Below are positions 8,004 through 16,292 of a stretch of DNA of 64,000 nt, piece by piece (position 1 is the first letter of the stretch; each line of letters begins with the position of its first letter). The position numbers and the translations under genes are program-made. Source of the stretch: Streptomyces justiciae (GTDB lineage: Bacteria > Actinomycetota > Actinomycetes > Streptomycetales > Streptomycetaceae); assembly GCF_015163075.1 (NCBI RefSeq), contig NZ_JADDXU010000018.1:152020-216019 (forward strand). Reading direction: 5' to 3'. Below the pieces are notes generated by a model. The model did no database searches. It saw only the letters and a list, made by a program, of their open reading frames with translations, and was not told the DNA's origin.

Positions 8004-8392
8004 CCCTCCCACCCGACGAGCACGACGACGACCATCGCGAGCGCGACGACCGCCACGACCACGCTCAGCAGCGCCGGGAACCGCGAGACCGGCAGATCCT
8101 CGCCCCGGCGCATCGCCCGCTCGCAGCGCATCCAGTGATTGACCGCGCGCAGGGAGCACAGCACACCGGCGCCCAGCAGCGCGAGCGCCAGCCCGACCCG
8201 CCAGCCCCAGCGCAGGTCCGGCAGGAACTGGTCCACGGCGAAGCCCCCGCCGATCAGCGCGAGCGCGGTGCGCAGCCAGGCCAGGAAGGTGCGCTCGTTG
8301 GCCAGCGAGAACCGGTAGTCGGGCGTACCGCCCTCCTCCCGCACCTCCTCGGGCGCGAACCAGAGCCGGACGTTCCGTGCGAATTCGATCAC
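8000..8392 (-). CDS. YidH-like DUF202 membrane protein
   Basis: A 130-residue membrane protein of the YidH/DUF202 family. It has the conserved YRFSLANERTFLAWLRTALA motif at about residues 25-45, then three transmembrane helices ending VVVAVVALAMVVVVLVG. It is the first gene of a two-gene operon with another DUF202 protein (4-base overlap). No function is known for the family. The ATG start at 8392 lies in a 62-base gap before the divergent gene at 8455. Confidence 0.85.
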   Translation of the reverse strand: MIEFARNVRLWFAPEEVREEGGTPDYRFSLANERTFLAWLRTALALIGGGFAVDQFLPDLRWGWRVGLALALLGAGVLCSLRAVNHWMRCERAMRRGEDLPVSRFPALLSVVVAVVALAMVVVVLVGWEG

Positions 8393-8454
8393 GCGCAGGA
8401 CCCTACCGGGCGGGGACGGAGGCGTTGTCAGTGGCGGTCGCTACGGTTCGGGGC

Positions 8455-9228
8455 ATGGATCTTCCCTCGCCGCTCGCCGGGTACGCGGCGCCCGGTCACG
8501 CCATCGCCCCCGCCGAGCACCTGCTCGACCTGCCGGGGTTCTGGCCGGTGTTCTACGCGCCGGTCTGGGACGAGTTCGCGGCGGAGCCCGAGGTCTTCGG
8601 CGCCGACGCGGCGGACGTCGACGAGGCGGCCGAGGTCCTGTACGGGGCGGAGGAGGTCTGGCCGGCGTTCCGCGTTCCGCTCGCCGGCGGGCATGTGCTG
8701 TGGATCGTCCACCGGAACTTCCCGGGCGAGGCCGGCACGGACTATCTGATCACGCACCCGGACTGGGTCCGGCACGCCGATCTGGCCGCCATCGACGGGC
8801 ATTTCAGCGGGCCGGGACTGTCCTGGCCGGAGCTGCTGGCCGTGGCCGGGTCGGCGCCCGACGGGGTCGAGGGCGTGCGGGACGCGGACCGACGCCTGCT
8901 TCTGCTGCTGCCCGCCTTCGGCGACGCGGACGTGCCGGTCGCGGCGGCCGTGGAGCGCATATCCATGGCGCTGCGGGCCGTGGGAGTGGCTCCCGAGGCG
9001 GCGCCCGAGGTGGCCGAGCGGCTGCTGGATCACGACTTCTGGGACGGGCCCACCTGGACGTTCCAGGGCCCGAGCCCGCTCAGCGGCGGCGCCGCGACCG
9101 AGCCGAGCCCGCTCGCCGTCTGCGACGGCGGCCACAGCCCGCGCGCGGTACCGCTCGGCTCAGGGCTCACCGCGTCCCAGGCCCACGCCTTGGCCGACGC
9201 CCTGCGGGGTCAGCCGGCCGCCCGGTGA
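8455..9228 (+). CDS. Conserved hypothetical protein
   Basis: A 257-residue soluble protein that I do not assign to a named family. It begins MDLPSPLAGYAAPGHAIAP and is rich in Asp, Glu, Pro and aromatic residues (DLPGFWPVFYAPVWDEF, HVLWIVHRNFPGEAG, HPDWVRHADLAAIDGHF). There is no signal peptide or transmembrane helix. Its size and composition resemble many Streptomyces cytosolic proteins of unknown role. The last 19 bases overlap the converging Nudix gene. A GTG 24 bases upstream is an alternative start. Confidence 0.75.
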   Translation: MDLPSPLAGYAAPGHAIAPAEHLLDLPGFWPVFYAPVWDEFAAEPEVFGADAADVDEAAEVLYGAEEVWPAFRVPLAGGHVLWIVHRNFPGEAGTDYLITHPDWVRHADLAAIDGHFSGPGLSWPELLAVAGSAPDGVEGVRDADRRLLLLLPAFGDADVPVAAAVERISMALRAVGVAPEAAPEVAERLLDHDFWDGPTWTFQGPSPLSGGAATEPSPLAVCDGGHSPRAVPLGSGLTASQAHALADALRGQPAAR

Positions 9229-9725
9229 GCCCGCAGCCGCGCGTACGCGTCCAGCCCGTCCGGCACCCACTCCCACTCCGTGAGCCGCCGCTCCACCTCG
9301 TCCTCCGTCAGGAAGTCGTGCCAGGCGACCTCCTCCACCTGCGGGCTGACCGGCAGCTCGCAGCGGACCTCGTACACCGCCGACCACCAGCTCCGCCGGG
9401 CCCCGCCGTCGTACAGGAACTTGAAGAGGAAGGCCGGCTTCGGCAACCCGCTGACGCCCAGCTCCTCCTCGGCCTCGCGCAGCGCCGCGTCGTCGTAGGA
9501 CTCACCCGCGCCGACCACTCCGCCGACCCACATGTCGTACAGGGAGGGAAAGACCAGCTTGGTCGGGGTACGCCGGTGCACGAAGAGCCGGCCGTCCGCG
9601 TCCCGCGCCTGGATGAAGACGCAGCGGTGCCGCAGCCCACGGGCGTAAGCCTCACCGCGCGGGGACTGTCCGACGACCTGGTCGTGCTCGTCGACGATGT
9701 CGAGGATCTCGTCAGCAGCGCTCAT
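9210..9725 (-). CDS. Nudix hydrolase
   Basis: A 171-residue pyrophosphohydrolase. The complete Nudix box is visible at about residues 69-91: G-x5-E-x7-REAEEE-x-GV, with the metal-binding glutamates in place. The order MSAADEILDIVDEHDQVVGQSPRGEA... followed by RCVFIQARDADGRLFVHRRTPTK resembles the isopentenyl-diphosphate isomerase-like/YfcD branch, which hydrolyses small phosphorylated compounds. It is a single gene. The ATG at 9725 begins the family homology; the extension upstream is not family-like. Confidence 0.9.
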   Translation of the reverse strand: MSAADEILDIVDEHDQVVGQSPRGEAYARGLRHRCVFIQARDADGRLFVHRRTPTKLVFPSLYDMWVGGVVGAGESYDDAALREAEEELGVSGLPKPAFLFKFLYDGGARRSWWSAVYEVRCELPVSPQVEEVAWHDFLTEDEVERRLTEWEWVPDGLDAYARLRAHRAAG

Positions 9726-9772
9726 GGGCCCATCCAAGCAGGCCGAGTGAACACGCCGCCGAGCGATCGGCC

Positions 9773-10684
9773 TCAGTTCGGCTGAAGCCGCCGCGCCCGA
9801 GCCGGCTCCGCCGCCCCGCACGGCATGGCCGGGTGCAGGCCGAGCAGCACGATGCCGACCACGACCGCCGCGAGCCCCACCGCCTCCCACGCCAGTGCTC
9901 CCGTGTCGGTGCGCAGGCGGTCGCCGAGGAAGCCGACGCCGCAGATGATCCCGGCGAGCGGCTGGGCGGCGGTGAGGGCGGGCAGGGACATGCGGAGGGA
10001 GGCCGTCTCGAAGGCGCTCTGGACGAGGACCAGGCCGGTCACGCCGAGCGCGAGGACGGCGTACGGCTGCCAGCCGGTGAGGACCTCCATGAGGCCGCCC
10101 TCGGAGAAGCGCTGGCCGGTGACCCGGGTGAGGGCGTCCTGGACGCCGTAGAGGAGTCCGGCCGCCACCGCCAGCAGGGCCGGCCCGGAGCTCAGCCGTG
10201 AGCGCTTGGCGTACGTCGTCAGCAGCAGCGCGAGCCCGATCATGGCGCCGATGATCAGCCAGTGCCGGAAGGGGTCGGTCACCGCGGAGCCACCGCGCGG
10301 CTCGCCCGCCACGATGAACGCCGTCACCCCGCCCGCGAGCAGCAGCAGCCCCGCCCAGCCCTGGCGGCCCAGCGGCTGCTTGGTCTGGTGCCGGGAAAGG
10401 GCCATGGCGAAGAGGAGGTTCGTTGCCAGCAGCGGTTCGACCAGGGAGATCTCACCCTGCCCCAGCGCGATCGCGCCGAGGACCATGCCCGCCACCATCA
10501 GACCGATGCCGCCGAGCCAGCGCGGCACCCGCATCAGGTCGAGGAGCAGCCGGGGTGAGAGGAAGTCGTTCAGGGGCGCTCGCTGAGCCGCGTTCTGCTG
10601 GAGGACGAAGCCGATGCCCAGGCAGCAGGCCGCGCTCACGGCGAGAACCAGAACCAGAACCGACACGCTGCGTACCTCGATCAC
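9773..10684 (-). CDS. DMT-superfamily (EamA-like) transporter
   Basis: A 303-residue polytopic membrane protein with about nine or ten hydrophobic helices arranged as two EamA-like halves. Helix 1 is VSVLVLVLAVSAACCLGIGF, and the second half is preceded by YAKRSRLSSGP. It belongs to the drug/metabolite transporter superfamily of small-molecule exporters; the substrate is not predictable. The GTG at 10684 is the most upstream start before a long non-coding stretch. It lies 47 bases from the Nudix gene on the same strand, with no obvious cotranscription. Confidence 0.85.
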   Translation of the reverse strand: MIEVRSVSVLVLVLAVSAACCLGIGFVLQQNAAQRAPLNDFLSPRLLLDLMRVPRWLGGIGLMVAGMVLGAIALGQGEISLVEPLLATNLLFAMALSRHQTKQPLGRQGWAGLLLLAGGVTAFIVAGEPRGGSAVTDPFRHWLIIGAMIGLALLLTTYAKRSRLSSGPALLAVAAGLLYGVQDALTRVTGQRFSEGGLMEVLTGWQPYAVLALGVTGLVLVQSAFETASLRMSLPALTAAQPLAGIICGVGFLGDRLRTDTGALAWEAVGLAAVVVGIVLLGLHPAMPCGAAEPARARRLQPN

Positions 10685-11089
10685 TCGGCCGGGCCACGGG
10701 GCGGGTTAGGGGCCGACTGTAGCGCCGTTGAGCCCGGCCTGCTCCCGGGAGTACCCGGATCCGGGCGGTTGACTCGGTCACGTGCGGGGGCCCGCGACCT
10801 TTCCGCCATGGTGAGTGCCCCGGTCGCGCGGCGCCATGGTCTGCGCCACATTCAGGCCGGTCGCGGGTGCGCGGACGTACGGTGAACATTCACAACTGCC
10901 CCACTGATCCCACAAGTTGACGCGTGTAACACCCGTTCCGACCTTGACGGGAACCATTGGCTGCGGGTTTGCTGTCCGTGATCAGTTGCCCACGCCCTGA
11001 TGATCAGCTCCGTTGGTCAGCGCCCCGTGGGCCAGTTGCCCCTGCCGAACAGCCGACGTCGAGCCACGTCGCACGAGGAAGTCTCCGCG
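10685..11089. other. Intergenic region with divergent promoters, no gene seen
   Basis: About 400 bases between two divergently transcribed genes. I see no convincing reading frame or RNA. Two TTGACG hexamers near 10917 and 10943 could be -35 boxes for the plus-strand gene at 11090, but no good -10 partner is evident at the normal spacing. Confidence 0.4.
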
Positions 11090-12040
11090 GTGTCACCACC
11101 CCCGCCACCCCTCGGCCGCAGCCGCCGACGCGCGGCCCAGGCCTTCGACGCCGCCCTCGACGACGCCGAACTCGGCGCCGCCCGCGCCGCCCTGGCCCAG
11201 GGCCGCTGGCAGGCCGCCCGCACCCTGCTCGCCCACACGGGCGACGAGTGGGATCTGCGCGGCCACCGTGTGACCGTCCTCGCCATGGAGCCGTACAGCG
11301 CCGCCTGGACCCGCGACTGGCTGCTCGCCGAGCCCGAGTCCGCCGACGCCGCCGTCCTGCTCGCCCTCGCCCAGGTCCAGCGCGCCCTGCGCGGCAAGGA
11401 GAAGCCCGACCGCGCCCGCGAGGCCTGCCGCACCGCGGCCGACCGGGCGCCCGCCGACCCCACCCCCTGGTTAGGCATGCTCATGCTGGAGCAGGGCTCG
11501 ACCGCCGCCGAGAACGCGGTCCGCCTCTTCGAGCAGATCCGCGCGCGTTACGCCGACCACCACCACGCCCACCACCTGATGGTCGCCCGCCTCGCCGAGC
11601 ACCGCGCCGCCGCCGGGCCCGACCCGCTCCACGAGGTCTACGACTTCGCCAACTGGGCCGCCGAACAGGCCCCCGCCGACTCACCGCTCGCGATCCTCCC
11701 GGTCATCGCGCACGCCGAGCGCTACCGCGTCCTCGCCACCGCCGGACACGAGCCGCCCGACCCGGCCGCTTCCGGCCACTGGGTCGGCCGCCGGGCCCGC
11801 CAGGTGATGAAGTCGGCCTTCGACTGGTGGCTGGAGTGGGAGCACGAAGGGCACCCGCGTCGCCTCGTCGACCTCAACTTCCTCGCCCACGCCAAGGTCT
11901 GCGAGGGCCGCGGAGCCGAGGCCGCCGCCCTCTTCCACCGCATCGGCGAGCACCCCACCCCGGCCCCCTGGTCGTACCCCGACCGCGACCCCTACCCCGC
12001 CTTCCGTGCCGCCCGCGACCACGCGCTCGGCACGGTGTAA
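11090..12040 (+). CDS. Hypothetical protein with TPR-like helical repeats
   Basis: A 316-residue, Ala/Arg/His-rich soluble protein. The sequence reads as successive amphipathic helices (AARAALAQGRWQAARTLL, AVLLALAQVQRALRGKEK, AREACRTAADRAPADPTPWLGM), consistent with tetratricopeptide-like repeats and a protein-interaction role. The C-terminal half contains WLEWEHEGHPRRLVDLNFLAHA, which is not a typical TPR. The GTG at 11090 has GAGGAA upstream at good spacing. It is followed 30 bases later by an APC permease gene and may be cotranscribed with it. Its function is unknown. Confidence 0.75.
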   Translation: MSPPPPPLGRSRRRAAQAFDAALDDAELGAARAALAQGRWQAARTLLAHTGDEWDLRGHRVTVLAMEPYSAAWTRDWLLAEPESADAAVLLALAQVQRALRGKEKPDRAREACRTAADRAPADPTPWLGMLMLEQGSTAAENAVRLFEQIRARYADHHHAHHLMVARLAEHRAAAGPDPLHEVYDFANWAAEQAPADSPLAILPVIAHAERYRVLATAGHEPPDPAASGHWVGRRARQVMKSAFDWWLEWEHEGHPRRLVDLNFLAHAKVCEGRGAEAAALFHRIGEHPTPAPWSYPDRDPYPAFRAARDHALGTV

Positions 12041-12070
12041 CGCCCCCGAACCCAGCTAAGGACGGTCCCG

Positions 12071-13594
12071 ATGACCACGAGCAGAGCCAGCGCCGGCGAC
12101 GGCATCAGTACCTACAAGGGCCAGGAACGGGCCCTGCGCGCCGACCGCCTGGGCACCGGCGGCCTGCTGCTCTCCGTCCTCGCCGCGACCGCCCCCCTCA
12201 TGGTGGTCGCGGGTGTCATGCCCACCACATTCGCGGTGATGGGCATCGTCGGACAGCCGCTGCTCTTCGTCGCCCTCGGCGTCATCCTGATCCTCTTCAG
12301 CGTCGGCTACGCCGAGATGAGCCGGCACGTCCACAACGCCGGCGCCTTCTACGCCTACATCTCCCGCGGCCTCGGCGGCACCGCCGGCGCGAGCGCGGCC
12401 CTCGTCGCCCTCGTCGCCTACAACGCCCTCCAGGTCGGCATCTACGGCATCTTCGGCTTCGAGGTCTCCGGCCTCTTCGCCACCTACGCCGATCTGGACA
12501 TCGCCTGGTGGATACCGGCGCTCGCGGCCGTCGCCGCCGTCGGCGCGCTGGGCTGGCTGAAGATCGACGTCAACGCGAAGGTGCTCGGCGTCCTGCTGGT
12601 CATCGAGGTGGCCCTGGTCGTCATCTTCGACATCGCCGCCGTCGCCGACCCCGCCAAGGAAGGCCTGTCCCTGCACGCCTTCAATCCGGACACCCTCACC
12701 GGCGCGGGCGTCGGCACCGCGCTCTGCTTCTGCATCGCCGCCTTCCTCGGCTTCGAGCAGGCGCCCGTCTACGCCGAGGAGACCAGCCGCCCGCACGTCC
12801 TGGTGCCGCGTGTGATGTTCCTCGCGGTCGGCGGTGTCGCCGTCTTCTTCGCGCTCAGCAGCTGGGCCCTCACCGTCGCCACCGGCCCCTCGCAGATCGT
12901 CGGCGAGTCCCAGAAGCAGAGCGCCGGACTGCTCTTCGGCCTCACCGAGTCCCGCCTCGGCGGCACCTTCACCGACGTCCTGCACGTGCTGTTCGTGACC
13001 GGCATGTTCGCGGCCATGGTCAGCTTCCACAACGTCGTCGCCCGGTACGCGTTCGCCATGGGCCGCGAGGGTCTGCTGCCGCGCGCCTTCGGCCGTACCA
13101 CGGGTTCGAGCGGCGCCCCCGGCACCGGCTCGCTCCTCCAGACCGCCGTCTCCGCGGTGATCGTGATCGCCTTCGCGGTCGCCGACGACAAGCCGACCGG
13201 CGACCCGACCGAGCCCGTCCTGCACCTGTTCACCTGGGGCGGCAACATCGGCGCCCTCGGGGTGATCGTGCTGATGGCCGCGGCCTCCTTCTCGGTCGTC
13301 GTGTTCTTCGCCCGCCGCGGCGCCGCCGGCGCCCAGGCCTGGCGGCTGGTCACCTCCGCGATCGCCGGGATCGCCCTGCTCGTCATCGCCGGCTACACGG
13401 TGAAGGACTTCGACGTCCTCGTCGGCGCCGGCCCCGACTCGTCCCTGAGCTGGGTGCTGCCCGGCATCATCGGCGCGGCCGTGGTCGTCGGCCTCGTCCA
13501 GGGCCTGTACCTGCGCTCCCGCTCGCCGGAGGCCCATGCCCGGATCGGCCTGGGCAACGAGGCGTTCCAGCTGGACAAGGCGGCCTCTTCTTAA
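12071..13594 (+). CDS. APC-family amino acid permease
   Basis: A 507-residue inner-membrane transporter with about 12 transmembrane helices. The N-terminal motif LGTGGLLLSVLAATAPLMVV followed by MSRHVHNAGAFYAYISRGLGG is the amino acid-polyamine-organocation consensus. FLGFEQAPVYAEETSRP, with its conserved Glu, marks helix 6. It imports amino acids or related amines by cation symport or exchange; the substrate is unknown. It ends at a strong hairpin terminator (13630-13665). Confidence 0.92.
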   Translation: MTTSRASAGDGISTYKGQERALRADRLGTGGLLLSVLAATAPLMVVAGVMPTTFAVMGIVGQPLLFVALGVILILFSVGYAEMSRHVHNAGAFYAYISRGLGGTAGASAALVALVAYNALQVGIYGIFGFEVSGLFATYADLDIAWWIPALAAVAAVGALGWLKIDVNAKVLGVLLVIEVALVVIFDIAAVADPAKEGLSLHAFNPDTLTGAGVGTALCFCIAAFLGFEQAPVYAEETSRPHVLVPRVMFLAVGGVAVFFALSSWALTVATGPSQIVGESQKQSAGLLFGLTESRLGGTFTDVLHVLFVTGMFAAMVSFHNVVARYAFAMGREGLLPRAFGRTTGSSGAPGTGSLLQTAVSAVIVIAFAVADDKPTGDPTEPVLHLFTWGGNIGALGVIVLMAAASFSVVVFFARRGAAGAQAWRLVTSAIAGIALLVIAGYTVKDFDVLVGAGPDSSLSWVLPGIIGAAVVVGLVQGLYLRSRSPEAHARIGLGNEAFQLDKAASS

Positions 13595-13629
13595 GAAGGC
13601 GTGAGAAGTGGTTACGGAAATCTGACGGG

Positions 13630-13665
13630 CACCCGCGAACCCTGGTCCGCCGGGGTTCGCGGGTG
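13630..13665 (+). terminator. Rho-independent-type hairpin after the APC permease
   Basis: CACCCGCGAACCC (13630-13642) pairs perfectly with GGGTTCGCGGGTG (13653-13665) across a 10-base loop. It lies 36 bases beyond the permease stop and only 13 bases before the start of the next gene, so it may also affect that gene's leader. Confidence 0.75.
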
Positions 13666-13678
13666 TTCGAATGAGTAC

Positions 13679-14446
13679 GTGAATCCGGAACAACCCGAGC
13701 CGGACGGCCCGCGCCCTCAGGCGCAGGACCGGCACCCCGAAGCCGCCGGCCGCCCCATCGGCCGCCGCGTCCTCCTCGGCACCCTCGGCCTCGGTGCCCT
13801 CGGCGTGGTCACCGCGCCCACCCTGCAACGCGGCCTGGAGGCCTTCCTCGGCAGCGCCGCCGACAAGGACCCCACCGGCCTCACCGGCCTGCTCCCCAAC
13901 GGCGGCGGCTTCCGCTACTACTCGGTCGCCTCCTCCGTCCCGCACAAGAACGCCGCGAACTACCGCCTGCGCATCGACGGCCTCGTCGACCGCCCGGCCA
14001 CCTACACCCTCAACGACCTGCGGGCGATGCCCCAGACCCGGATGGTCAAGGACGTCCAGTGCGTCACCGGCTGGCGGGTCCCGGACACCCCGTTCGAGGG
14101 CGTACGCCTGTCCCAGCTGCTCGACGCCGCCGGGGTACGGGCCGAGGGCACGGCGATCCGCTTCAGCTGCTTCGACGGCACGTACACCGAGAGCCTCACC
14201 CTCGACCAGGCCCGCCGCGCCGACGTCCTGGTCGCCCTGCGCATGCAGGACAAGGACATCGGCCACTCCCACGGCGGCCCGGTCCGCCTCTACGTGGCCC
14301 CCATGTACTTCTACAAGTCCGCCAAGTGGCTCTCCGGCATCACCGTCACCAAGGACGTGCAGCCCGGCTACTGGGAGGACCGCGGCTACGACGTCGACGC
14401 CTGGGTGGGCCGTTCGAACGGACGGGACGATGACCCTACGAGCTGA
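13679..14446 (+). CDS. Tat-exported molybdopterin-dependent oxidoreductase (sulfite-oxidase fold)
   Basis: A 255-residue protein of the sulfite oxidase/MsrP-like family. The N-terminus carries a twin-arginine signal, GRRVLLGTLGLGALGVV, so it folds with cofactor inside and acts outside the membrane. The molybdenum-binding cysteine is in VKDVQCVTGWRV, the family landmark. GGPVRLYVAPMYFYKSAKWL follows in the C-terminal half. The next gene, a cytochrome-b membrane protein, overlaps it by 17 bases and is the expected electron partner, as in MsrPQ. The substrate may be an oxidised sulfur compound such as methionine sulfoxide, by analogy only. The GTG at 13679 is chosen to keep the Tat signal near the N-terminus; no clear ribosome-binding site is visible. 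Confidence 0.85.
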   Translation: MNPEQPEPDGPRPQAQDRHPEAAGRPIGRRVLLGTLGLGALGVVTAPTLQRGLEAFLGSAADKDPTGLTGLLPNGGGFRYYSVASSVPHKNAANYRLRIDGLVDRPATYTLNDLRAMPQTRMVKDVQCVTGWRVPDTPFEGVRLSQLLDAAGVRAEGTAIRFSCFDGTYTESLTLDQARRADVLVALRMQDKDIGHSHGGPVRLYVAPMYFYKSAKWLSGITVTKDVQPGYWEDRGYDVDAWVGRSNGRDDDPTS

Positions 14447-15050
14447 CGCCCCGCCTCAGACCCACGTCCGCCGCTTCGGCCGCACGCAGCGCTGGGTGCA
14501 CCGCAGCACGGCCGCCCTGATGGGCGTCTGCGTGGCCACCGCCGCATGCCTCTACATCCCCGAGTTCGCCGAGCTCGTCGGCCGCCGCGAACTGGTCGTC
14601 CGCATCCACGAGTGGGCGGGCCTCGCCCTCCCGGCCCCCGTCCTGGCGGGCCTCGCCTCCCGCGCCTTCCGCGCCGACCTCGGCTTCCTCAACCGCTTCG
14701 GCCCACACGACCGCGTGTGGCTCCGCGCGGCCCTGCACCGCGACAAACGGCGCTCCTCACGCCCGGCGGGCAAGTTCAACGCAGGGCAGAAGATCTACGC
14801 CGCCTGGATCGCGGGCGCCTCCCTGGCCATGCTCGGCACGGGCCTGCTGATGTGGTTCACGCACCTCACCCCGATCCAGTGGCGCACCAGCGCGACCTTC
14901 GTCCACGACTGGCTGGCCCTGACGATCGGCATCGTCCTCGCGGGCCACATCGGCATGGCCCTGGGCGACCCGGAGGCCCGCCGCGGCCTGCGCACGGGCC
15001 TGGTCAGCAAGGAGTGGGCCGACCGGGAGCACTCGTTGTGGCGACACTGA
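14430..15050 (+). CDS. Membrane cytochrome b (b561/MsrQ-like), partner of the molybdoenzyme
   Basis: A 206-residue membrane protein with four hydrophobic helices: ALMGVCVATAACLYI, WAGLALPAPVLAGLA, AWIAGASLAMLGTGLLMWF and LALTIGIVLAGHIGMAL. Histidines in RWVHRSTA, RIHEWAG, TFVHDWLA and AGHIG are placed to bind two b-type hemes. It should pass electrons from the quinone pool to the Tat-exported molybdoenzyme encoded upstream, with which it overlaps by 17 bases. The ATG at 14430 is the coupled start. Confidence 0.85.
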   Translation: MTLRADAPPQTHVRRFGRTQRWVHRSTAALMGVCVATAACLYIPEFAELVGRRELVVRIHEWAGLALPAPVLAGLASRAFRADLGFLNRFGPHDRVWLRAALHRDKRRSSRPAGKFNAGQKIYAAWIAGASLAMLGTGLLMWFTHLTPIQWRTSATFVHDWLALTIGIVLAGHIGMALGDPEARRGLRTGLVSKEWADREHSLWRH

Positions 15051-16172
15051 CCCGGTAGGTGTCACCACCACATCAGGCGCTACGACGGTAAAGACCCCCT
15101 CAGCCCGCACCTCCACGCCCCCGAACTGAACGACCACGTCAACGTCCTTGGGCAGCCCGCCCGGCTCGAACATGGGCACCACCACATCCACCACCACCCG
15201 GCCACCACCGCCCGCCGACTCCAGCACGGGCGCACCATCCGCTGAGGCCAGCACCGGCGGCCCGCCCGCCGAGCCCACCGCGGCCGCACCGTTCGCAGAT
15301 CCCGGCACGGCTGCACCCTCTGTCGACCCCAGCACCGGCGGACCCTCCGGCAGTCGCCCGTCGATCAGTACCCGCCCGTCCCGCAGCAGTTCGGCCGGGT
15401 CGAAGTAGACGCCGGTCAGTTCTACCGCCACCGTCTCGCCGGGTCGTGCCTCGCCGTCGCCGCCGGTGTCGACGCCGGCCAGGCGGTAGGCGCAGGCGGG
15501 GGCACCGATGGAGGAGGTCTTCAGCTGCACGGTGCCGCCGGGGTGCCGGCGGTGGAAGTCGAGCAGGCCGCCCAGGACGGTGTACGCGGCCCGCCCCTTG
15601 CAGGTGTCGGCCCGCCCGGCGAGGGCGGTGTATTCCTCGGCCGCCGACGCCCAGCTGCCGCCTTTGCCCTGCACGGCGAGACAGGCCGAGGCGAGGCCGC
15701 GCAGCAGCCGCCACTCCGGGTCCGCCGACGCGGCCGGGATGCCGTCGAGGACGGCCCGGCACTCGGTGGGGGCGCGGAGCCGGTCGTACACGCTCGACGG
15801 GTCCGAAATGCCGTCGGTGTTCGGTGAGTTCGGGCCGGGCGGCAGCCACGGCGGGCTCTGGAGGAGCCGGTTGCCCGGCGAAGGCGCGGGGGTGGGGGAG
15901 GGGGCGGTGCTCCCGGGCCCGCGCGGGCTGTCGGTGACGTCCGGGGTGTGCGCGTGCCCGTCGGGCGACGGCCGGGCCGGCGTGAGGGACGGCAGCGGTG
16001 CCGCCCGGCGTCCCGAGGGAGTGGGGCTCGACGGACCGGCGGTGACGATTCCGCCGCCCCCGTACCCTCTGTCCGGCGTGTCACTTCCGCCCCCGCTGAA
16101 GGCCGCGGCGGCCACCGCCACCGCTCCGGCCAGGAGCAGCCCCGAGACACGCATCCCGAGGGAAACCGCCAT
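14757..16172 (-). CDS. Hypothetical secreted Pro/Ser/Thr-rich protein with antisense 3' extension
   Basis: A 471-residue frame starting MAVSLGMRVSGLLLAGAVAV, a probable Sec signal peptide or N-terminal anchor. A long Pro/Ser/Thr/Gly-rich low-complexity segment follows. A globular domain covers residues about 130-250, with paired cysteines (TECRAVL, SACLAV, DTCKGR, PACAYR). A beta-rich C-terminal part ends about residue 370 (VVVQFGGVEVRAEGVFTVVAP). Beyond that the frame stays open for about 100 residues that lie antisense to the cytochrome-b gene and read as Arg/Asp/Gln-rich shadow sequence. The original stop was probably lost or shifted near 15060-15090. The ATG at 16172 has a G-rich ribosome-binding site and is preferred over the GTG at 16184. 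The function is unknown. Confidence 0.65.
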   Translation of the reverse strand: MAVSLGMRVSGLLLAGAVAVAAAAFSGGGSDTPDRGYGGGGIVTAGPSSPTPSGRRAAPLPSLTPARPSPDGHAHTPDVTDSPRGPGSTAPSPTPAPSPGNRLLQSPPWLPPGPNSPNTDGISDPSSVYDRLRAPTECRAVLDGIPAASADPEWRLLRGLASACLAVQGKGGSWASAAEEYTALAGRADTCKGRAAYTVLGGLLDFHRRHPGGTVQLKTSSIGAPACAYRLAGVDTGGDGEARPGETVAVELTGVYFDPAELLRDGRVLIDGRLPEGPPVLGSTEGAAVPGSANGAAAVGSAGGPPVLASADGAPVLESAGGGGRVVVDVVVPMFEPGGLPKDVDVVVQFGGVEVRAEGVFTVVAPDVVVTPTGSVSPQRVLPVGPLLADQARAQAAAGLRVAQGHADVAREDDADRQGQPVVDEGRAGAPLDRGEVREPHQQARAEHGQGGARDPGGVDLLPCVELARRA

Positions 16173-16190
16173 GACGCCCCCCACGACGAC

Positions 16191-16226
16191 GGTAGGCCCC
16201 TGGGGCCAGAAACCCAGGGGCCTACC
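16191..16226 (-). terminator. Strong hairpin terminator after gntP
   Basis: GGTAGGCCCCTGGG (16191-16204) pairs perfectly with CCCAGGGGCCTACC (16213-16226) across an 8-base loop. It lies between gntP and the next minus-strand gene and should end the gluconate transcript. Confidence 0.8.
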
Positions 16227-16292
16227 ATCATCGGTCCACCGACGCCCGGTTGGAAGCCGGTGACCTCATCCTCGTACCGCGCTCTCGTGTCG

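Noticed and set aside
10957..13674. A 905-codon plus-strand frame
   Set aside because: It covers two well-supported genes in another frame and is made of Arg/Pro repeats.
12056..14272. A 738-codon minus-strand frame
   Set aside because: Antisense to the APC permease and molybdoenzyme; composition is Gly/Asp/Gln/Glu-rich shadow type.
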